Below, piece by piece: positions 59,825 through 64,000 of a stretch of 64,000 nucleotides of DNA. The stretch is from CAYSAA01 sp964428905. GTDB taxonomy: Bacteria > Atribacterota > Phoenicimicrobiia > Phoenicimicrobiales > Stramentimicrobiaceae. The notes beneath the pieces were generated by a model. It did no database searches, was not told the origin of the DNA, and saw only the letters and a list, made by a program, of their open reading frames with translations. The DNA is taken from NCBI GenBank assembly GCA_964428905.1, contig CAYSAA010000024.1:7870-71869 (forward strand), read 5' to 3'. Position 1 is the first letter of the stretch. Each line of letters opens with the position of its first letter. A program made the translations under genes and the position numbers.

Positions 59825-61120
59825 CTATTTTTCTGTAACCTTAACCTTTTTGGATAAGATATCGATCACTTTTTCTCTTTTAATCTGTTCTTTCAGATTA
59901 TTCAGAGTTTTATTTTTTTCAAACATTGCCCTTACTTTTAAAGGCTTTTGATTGGTACTTTCTGCAATTTCGGCAATTTTTTGTTTCACATCTTCTTCGG
60001 TAGCCGTTATTTTATCATCTTGAATAATTTTGTCAATAATCAATTCCTTCTTGATCTGTTGCTCAGCCAATACCCGATATTCTTTTTTCACCTTTGCTTC
60101 ATCTGCTTTTATCATTTTATAATAATCTTCCAGACTCATATTTCTGTTTTTCAGATCCTCTTTCAGATTATTTATCATGCTTTCTACCTGTTTATCAATT
60201 AAAACTTCCGGTACTTCGAAATTACATTTCTCTGCCACTTTTTCCATTAATGTTTCATTGAATTCACTTTCAGACTGATATTTTGCGCTCTCGATCAGTT
60301 GCTTTTTAATATGTTCTTTCAATTCATCCAGGTTCTGGTAATCCCCGGCACCTTTTGCCAATTCATCATTCAAGGTTGGAACTTCTTTTTCCTTAATATC
60401 AGATAACTTTACCTGGTATGTTACTTCTTTCCCGGCCATTTCCTTATCTTTGATTTCTTCGGGAACCTTCACTTTAATTTCTTTCTCATCACCAGGCTTC
60501 AAACCCACCAGGTTTTCATTGAATTCCGGGGGGATTTTATCACCCAGTTGAAGCATCTGTTTTTCCTTTTTACCATCCGGAATAGGCTTATCATTCAGAA
60601 AAGATTCGTAATCAATAACCAGGAAATCCCCCATTTTTGACTCTCTGCCCTCTACGGCTTTTAACTTTGCCTGGCTTTCTCTAATTCTTTCTAAATCATC
60701 ATTGATTTCTTTTTCTGTGACTTCCGGTACCTTTTTCTCAATGAAAATATCATCAAGATTAGGTATTTCAATGTCCGGTTTTACTTCCAGAATCATTTTA
60801 TAAACGAATGGTTTTTCTTTGTCAATCTGCACCAAATCAATCTTAGGAACATCAATTGGGTCAAGCTTGCTTTCATCAATCGCTTCTGTATAACTATTTT
60901 TAATAAGTTTTTCAGCAACCTGATGTTCGATATACTCTTTTCCCAAATTCATTTCTAAAATATTGATCGGGATGCGACCTGTACGAAAACCCGGAATCTT
61001 TACCTTTTGAGAAAGTTCCCGGCAAGTGTTGCTAAATTCCTGCTGAACTTTTTTCTGTTCAACAGTTACTTTAACTTCTACTTTATTTTTTTCTTGTTCC
61101 CCTTTTTCAATTTGAATCAT
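59825..61120 (-). CDS. tig: Trigger factor
   Basis: A 431-residue ribosome-bound folding chaperone. The ribosome-binding GFRxGRxP signature reads [14 protein letters not shown] near residue 45, then the FKBP-type domain (about 155-240) and the helical C-terminal arms. The tig-clpP-clpX order is the common bacterial arrangement. ATG 61120 has a GGAGGT SD. Confidence 0.95.
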   Translation of the reverse strand: MIQIEKGEQEKNKVEVKVTVEQKKVQQEFSNTCRELSQKVKIPGFRTGRIPINILEMNLGKEYIEHQVAEKLIKNSYTEAIDESKLDPIDVPKIDLVQIDKEKPFVYKMILEVKPDIEIPNLDDIFIEKKVPEVTEKEINDDLERIRESQAKLKAVEGRESKMGDFLVIDYESFLNDKPIPDGKKEKQMLQLGDKIPPEFNENLVGLKPGDEKEIKVKVPEEIKDKEMAGKEVTYQVKLSDIKEKEVPTLNDELAKGAGDYQNLDELKEHIKKQLIESAKYQSESEFNETLMEKVAEKCNFEVPEVLIDKQVESMINNLKEDLKNRNMSLEDYYKMIKADEAKVKKEYRVLAEQQIKKELIIDKIIQDDKITATEEDVKQKIAEIAESTNQKPLKVRAMFEKNKTLNNLKEQIKREKVIDILSKKVKVTEK

Positions 61121-61160
61121 GTAACTCTACCTCCACAGACTTTCCTCCATCATAATAAAA

Positions 61161-61179
61161 CCGCAAATATTCTTTGCGG
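61161..61179 (-). terminator. Terminator of the tRNA operon
   Basis: Seven-base perfect arms CCGCAAA (61161-61167) and TTTGCGG (61173-61179) with a 5-base loop; on the minus strand the stem is followed by TTTTATTAT. It lies between tRNA-Leu and tig. Confidence 0.7.
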
Positions 61180-61311
61180 CGAAAATGGTTATTCTAAAAT
61201 TTTTATTTTATTATTTTGTTCTAAAAATATACAATAATAGCTTTATATGTCTGATAAATATAAACATCATTTCCAGCTAATTTGTTAAAAATTTCTCTTC
61301 TACCTTTTTTT

Positions 61312-61335
61312 GATATAGAATTTTAATTCTATATC
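61312..61335. repeat. Perfect palindrome 3' of tRNA-Leu
   Basis: Eleven-base arms GATATAGAATT (61312-61322) and AATTCTATATC (61325-61335) with a 2-base centre, starting 10 bases after the tRNA-Leu 3' end. On the minus strand it is followed by As, so it is not an intrinsic terminator for the tRNAs; it may be a processing signal or an operator for tig. Confidence 0.55.
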
Positions 61336-61344
61336 TCGTAACTT

Positions 61345-61428
61345 GGTGCGAGAGGCGGGACTCGAACCCGCATGGAGTTACCCACTGGATCCTAAATCCA
61401 GCGTGTATACCAATTCCACCACCCTCGC
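61345..61428 (-). tRNA. tRNA-Leu (anticodon TAG)
   Basis: Class II tRNA with a long variable arm. The acceptor strand GCGAGGG pairs with CTCTCGC, the anticodon loop shows TTTAGGA and the T-arm GGGTTCGAGTCCC. The 3' CCA is encoded (61347-61345). Last tRNA of the operon. Confidence 0.95.
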
Positions 61429-61450
61429 TAATCTTTTATTGTATAGTAAT

Positions 61451-61526
61451 TGGTGGGCCGTACAGGTATCGAACCTGTGACACCCTGATTAAAAGTCAGG
61501 TGCTCTACCAACTGAGCTAACGGCCC
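61451..61526 (-). tRNA. tRNA-Lys (anticodon TTT)
   Basis: Acceptor GGGCCGT pairs with ACGGCCC; D-arm AGCTCAGTTGGTAGAGC, anticodon loop CTTTTAA and T-arm CAGGTTCGATACCTG are normal. CCA is encoded. Confidence 0.97.
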
Positions 61527-61528
61527 AT

Positions 61529-61557
61529 AATATAGTCAGGGGAAGTATCCCCTGAAA
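61529..61557. repeat. Hairpin repeat, copy 1
   Basis: A 29-base unit containing TCAGGGGA-AGTA-TCCCCTGA (8-bp perfect stem, 4-base loop) immediately upstream of tRNA-Lys. It is identical to the unit at 61612-61640. Confidence 0.9.
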
Positions 61558-61611
61558 CCCCTCAGGTAGTCAATGCTGAATCTTTTAAAGTTATCTTTTA
61601 GTATGCACTAA

Positions 61612-61640
61612 AATATAGTCAGGGGAAGTATCCCCTGAAA
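61612..61640. repeat. Hairpin repeat, copy 2
   Basis: Second identical copy of the 29-base hairpin unit, 83 bases from the first, between tRNA-Arg(TCG) and tRNA-Lys. A partial similarity (CCCCTCAGG) lies just after copy 1. Confidence 0.9.
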
Positions 61641-61650
61641 TAATTACAAG

Positions 61651-61724
61651 CGCGCTCGGAGGGAGTCGAACCCCCAACCCTTGGATCCGAAGTCCACAGC
61701 TCTGTCCAGTTGAGCTACGAGCGC
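61651..61724 (-). tRNA. tRNA-Arg (anticodon TCG)
   Basis: Acceptor GCGCTCG pairs with CGAGCGC; anticodon loop CTTCGGA and T-arm GGGGGTTCGACTCCC. The discriminator is G and no CCA is encoded (next bases CTT), unlike the other four tRNAs here. Confidence 0.95.
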
Positions 61725-61732
61725 TCAAAAAA

Positions 61733-61811
61733 TGGGGTGAGCGATGGGATTTGAACCCATGACCACTGGAGCCACAATCCAGGGCTCTAACCGGACTGAG
61801 CTACGCCCACC
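61733..61811 (-). tRNA. tRNA-His (anticodon GTG)
   Basis: Acceptor GTGGGCG pairs with CGCTCAC, with the extra 5' G (G-1) opposite discriminator C73, the identity mark of tRNA-His. Anticodon loop TTGTGGC; CCA is encoded. Confidence 0.96.
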
Positions 61812-61823
61812 ACGCCTAATATC

Positions 61824-61900
<77 letters not shown>

Positions 61901-61907
61901 AGGTCTC

Positions 61908-62190
61908 TTAAATTATTATATTACTTGGCTTTCCAGCCATTCCTTCTTTTATATTATTCTCTCCAAAATCTCTTTGGTGTCTATGTAGTGTCCATGAAGT
62001 ATCCAGACTATTCCCTGTGTGCTGCTGATAAGTTCTGGAAAAATGGGAATAAAACTCCCCTTTTTTATTGCAGAATATATATTCGTTTTTATGAACTTGG
62101 AACATTTTTCTTCAGCTCCTGATAAATTCTTTCCTTCATGGGAACAATCCTAATCTCATTGGTTTGGTTTACGGAAACCCTCTTACTTTC
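61908..62190 (-). pseudogene. Tyrosine recombinase (integrase) remnant 1
   Basis: The minus strand reads RIVPMKERIYQELKK (from 62151) and then, after a one-base shift in an A run near 62105, NEYIFCNKKGEFYSHFSRTY. This is the centre of phage/XerD-type integrases (RxVPM...YxFCNKKG...). The HxLRH box and the catalytic tyrosine are missing, so it is dead. It abuts the tRNA operon promoter region and shares a 22-base identical stretch (62059-62080) with remnant 2 (62604-62625). Confidence 0.75.
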
Positions 62191-62467
62191 TCTTTTTCCG
62201 CCTTTAAGATAATAATAAATATATCAGTTATCACTCTTTTTGTAAATTAATATTTTTATTTATTTCCAGGAATTCCATAAATTTTTATTTAACAACTTCA
62301 AGACACAATATTGTACTTTATCATAAAATGTCTTTTTTTTCCATCTTTTTTAGCCATATTTAAAATTATTTTTATCAGATTTAAGCAAATAGCTAACCTC
62401 AAAATATAATACTTTCTTCTACACAATCCATTTTTACTTAAATCTTTAGATATGATATTGGAAAAAA
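62191..62467. other. Gene-free stretch between integrase remnants
   Basis: AT-rich; a 66-codon open frame on the minus strand overlaps this area but has no SD and no family features. Probably decayed mobile-element DNA. Confidence 0.45.
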
Positions 62468-62704
62468 CTAAAGCATTACAGTCTTTTTCTCTCTCCACAG
62501 GTGTGATGCAAAAGTATGCCGAAGATCATGGAATCGGAAATCATTAATTTTGGCTAACTTTAATGCCCGGTCAAAGCTTTTCCTTATATTTCCAAAAGGT
62601 TTACCTTTTTTATTGCAGAATATATGTTCACTTTCCTGATCCCGGGACATCTTTTTCAACTCTCGATAATAGGAATAGATTTCGTTGGCAACCTGTCAAA
62701 CGAA
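62468..62704 (-). pseudogene. Tyrosine recombinase (integrase) remnant 2
   Basis: In one frame the minus strand reads VANEIYSYYRELKKMSRDQE, then SEHIFCNKKGKPFGNIRKSF, then DRALKLAKINDFRFHDLRHT and FASHL. The HDLRHTFASHL box with the catalytic His and Arg is intact, but the N-terminal arm-binding and core-binding domains and the region with the first Arg are absent. After FASHL the sequence diverges (WREKKTVML, stop), so the second histidine box and the tyrosine are lost. It starts 16 bases after the dtxR-type gene. Confidence 0.85.
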
Positions 62705-62719
62705 GAACCGGCCCCGGTA

Positions 62720-63154
62720 TCATTTAAATTCTTCCATTCTTTTTCTAACGTCGATATGGCGATGACTTTCATCCTTTTCCAGAAAAGAGATGAATTTTTT
62801 TAGTTGGGTAAAGGTTTCAGGACTCAGTGAATGTTCCAGTCCGCAGGCATCAACTGCTGCTGTTTCATTATTTACGCCCAAATATCTCACCAAAAAATGA
62901 TTCAAGAGACGGTGCCTTGCTTTTATTTCCTCTGCGATTTCTATGCCAGCTTTGGTAAGTTTGATATACCCATACTTTTCATGTCTCAGTAAACCCCTGT
63001 CTGCCAACATTTTAATCATAATATTGACACTGGAGCTTTTCACACCTAAATCCTCGGCTATCTCACCAACTCTGGCTACCTCTCTTTTTTCCTCAATAAA
63101 GGAAATGGCTTCCAGATAATCTTCCATTTTTGGGGACAATTTACCTTTTATCAA
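62720..63154 (-). CDS. DtxR/MntR-family metal-dependent transcriptional regulator
   Basis: A 144-residue regulator that represses metal-uptake genes when loaded with iron or manganese. Winged helix at 8-70 (SPKMEDYLEAISFIEEKREVARVGEIAEDLGVKSSSVNIMIKMLADRGLL), then dimerisation and metal residues (EIAEEIKARHRLLNHFL, ACGLEHSLSPETF, near 77-115). The C-terminal SH3-like domain is absent, so the size is that of the MntR type. TTG 63154 is the chosen start with AAAGG nine bases upstream. It has its own promoter and a tandem repeat over the leader that could be its operator. No transporter gene is next to it in the window. Confidence 0.9.
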   Translation of the reverse strand: MIKGKLSPKMEDYLEAISFIEEKREVARVGEIAEDLGVKSSSVNIMIKMLADRGLLRHEKYGYIKLTKAGIEIAEEIKARHRLLNHFLVRYLGVNNETAAVDACGLEHSLSPETFTQLKKFISFLEKDESHRHIDVRKRMEEFK

Positions 63155-63170
63155 AACAATTTACCTTTTA
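63136..63170 (-). promoter_or_regulatory. Tandem 15-bp repeat over the dtxR-type gene start (possible operator)
   Basis: ACAATTTACCTTTTA occurs at 63136-63150 and again at 63156-63170, 20 bases apart (two helical turns), between promoter and gene. Each copy also carries the AAAGG used as SD. Autoregulation by the encoded protein is inferred from position only. Confidence 0.5.
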
Positions 63171-63191
63171 GAATATTAAAACTTTTTTATG

Positions 63192-63220
63192 ATTATATAA
63201 ATAATATCAAAAGGTGTCAA
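63192..63220 (-). promoter_or_regulatory. Consensus promoter of the dtxR-type gene
   Basis: On the minus strand perfect TTGACA (63220-63215), 17-base spacer, perfect TATAAT (63197-63192), about 40 bases before the start codon. Confidence 0.88.
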
Positions 63221-63312
63221 TAGAATTATTGTGATTTTTTATTTTTTAATTAATACCTAAAAATATTAATGTCGTTTATATAAAAATAAACTATTTTTTT
63301 CTTATAAAACAC

Positions 63313-63458
63313 TTATCCAGACAATTCCCGAATATTGTGGATAAATACAAAGATAAAGGGCTTAATAAAGGCTTAGAGAAGAATTATTGCTAATAAATGC
63401 CTTAATATGGGTATTTTATGGAGAATTGGAAAAGTAATGCTTAAATATAGGCTTTTTA
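63313..63458. other. Noncoding patch with DnaA box and iteron-like repeats
   Basis: A perfect DnaA box (TTATCCACA on the minus strand, 63344-63336) faces a near match TTATCCAGA (63313-63321). Beside it lie imperfect repeats: ATAAAGGGCTTA (63353-63364), ATAAAGGCTTA (63365-63375), ATAAATGCCTTA (63393-63404), TAATGCTTA (63435-63443) and ATAGGCTTTTTA (63447-63458). No gene is visible from 63221 to 63563. It could be a replication-related or DnaA-binding site; function unproven. Confidence 0.45.
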
Positions 63459-63563
63459 CGGGCTTCTTTTATGCAAAGATGAACTATAACACTTGGAAAG
63501 AAAATACTCTTCATATCGGTAAAATTTCAAGACTTGCATAAAATGGACTGTAACCCTTATATG

Positions 63564-63764
63564 TTAGGACTTTCGGCCGTTACTGGCAATGTAAATGCGC
63601 AGATCATTGATAGAATGGTTGATTTCCTTTATTTCTGAGGTCACATTCCGGGAGAACTCCTTCTGGTTTTTGACCAGCTCATTAATAAAATACTCCAGTT
63701 TCATTACCAGATAGACTGATAATACCAGAGTGAATCCGTTATTCGCTATTAATTTCAGATAGAT
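63564..63764 (-). CDS. Small YvrJ-like membrane protein (start unclear)
   Basis: A frame of up to 66 codons reads IYLKLIANNGFTLVLSVYLV, then MKLEYFINELVKNQKEFSRN and a charged tail ending ASNGRKS. The N-terminal helix with N-x-GF and the following amphipathic coiled coil resemble YvrJ/holin-like small proteins. The frame is open only after a TAA at about 63770 and contains no ATG, GTG or TTG before the hydrophobic helix; it overlaps the end of the next gene upstream. It may start at ATC 63764 or be broken. Confidence 0.5.
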   Translation of the reverse strand: MYLKLIANNGFTLVLSVYLVMKLEYFINELVKNQKEFSRNVTSEIKEINHSINDLRIYIASNGRKS

Positions 63765-63924
63765 TTTTTATATAAATATCAAAAAGGCCTAAAACATAAA
63801 ATAACCTTGCTTCTTCTGGTAACTCTAAATATTGATTCCCATTAATAAAATTTGCATTCAAACATAACCCCTGGCTGAGCAATAACACAATCACCAAACC
63901 TAATAAAATTACTTTCCTTTTCAT
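63739..63924 (-). CDS. Small exported protein, possibly Rap1a-like
   Basis: A 61-residue protein: signal peptide over residues 1-22 (Lys/Arg start, Leu/Val core), then NGNQYLELPEEARLFYVLGLFDIYIKN. The GNxxLxLxxEExxxYVxGLxD pattern recalls Rap1a-type secreted domains, but only the first part is present, so it may be a short relative or a truncation. ATG 63924 has an AGGGGAA SD. Upstream on the same strand the window ends. Confidence 0.6.
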   Translation of the reverse strand: MKRKVILLGLVIVLLLSQGLCLNANFINGNQYLELPEEARLFYVLGLFDIYIKNLSEINSE

Positions 63925-64000
63925 TTAATTCCCCTTTTCATCAAACTTTACTTTTATCTTGCAATTCTTTAAGTTTGTTTTCGGCTTTCTATATTGTTAA

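Noticed and set aside
62298..62498. Minus-strand ORF of 66 codons between the integrase relics
   Set aside because: No SD, no recognisable features, and its N-terminus overlaps the frame-shifted integrase end.

Overview
The window is AT-rich bacterial chromosome, gene-dense, with almost everything after 10.5 kb on the minus strand. It holds a long run of conserved housekeeping clusters (tig-clpP-clpX, valS-folC-comEA-comEC-holA, murJ-lepA-hemW, hrcA-grpE-dnaK-dnaJ-mtaB, nusA-ylxR-infB-ylxP-rbfA-nrnA-truB-ribF, rpsO-pnp-dut-uppP-ftsK, rodZ-DUF4416-thpR-recA-recX, rny, miaB-miaA). RNase Y, YlxR/YlxP, a T-box leader, a CIRCE operator and many TTG/GTG starts give a Firmicutes-like, low-GC flavour. 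The mix of ABC peptide and BMP-type nucleoside importers with DUF4416 and RodZ would also suit an anaerobic lineage such as Atribacterota. This placement is an inference; no rRNA is present to confirm it.

Region 1 (1-7993, plus strand): the end of an unidentified gene, then a complete oligopeptide/dipeptide ABC importer (binding protein, two permeases, two ATPases) followed by an exported calcineurin-like phosphoesterase. Region 2 (8.0-10.5 kb, plus strand) is partly a gene graveyard. It has an FGGY-kinase fragment fused to a ribokinase fragment, an intact PfkB-family sugar kinase, a short bleomycin-hydrolase/PepC fragment and an intact small nitroreductase.

Region 3 (10.6-61.1 kb, minus strand except rpsT) is the housekeeping block. 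It covers tRNA modification (MiaA, MiaB, MtaB, TruB), RNA decay (RNase Y, PNPase, NrnA), recombination (RecA, RecX), nucleoside uptake (BMP binding protein plus ABC system), cell envelope (RodZ, UppP, MurJ), chromosome segregation (FtsK), translation initiation (IF2, RbfA), chaperones, proteolysis and DNA uptake. Regulation visible in sequence: a perfect CIRCE and promoter ahead of hrcA, a T-box leader specifying valine ahead of valS, a promoter ahead of rpsO, and several stem-loop terminators.

Region 4 (61.1-64.0 kb, minus strand): five tRNA genes (Arg-TCT, His-GTG, Arg-TCG, Lys-TTT, Leu-TAG) with a duplicated hairpin between them, two eroded tyrosine-recombinase remnants, a DtxR-family metal regulator with a textbook promoter and a tandem repeat in its leader, a noncoding stretch with a DnaA box and iteron-like repeats, and two small membrane/exported proteins.

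The most notable observations are a valS T-box whose Stem I looks too short for the usual distal tRNA-elbow module, several genes (thpR, comEC, rny, a YvrJ-like gene) that appear to lack any ATG/GTG/TTG start, the kinase and peptidase relics, and the DnaA-box/repeat patch near the integrase relics. I found no CRISPR array, no intact mobile element and no clear novel defence or biosynthetic system.
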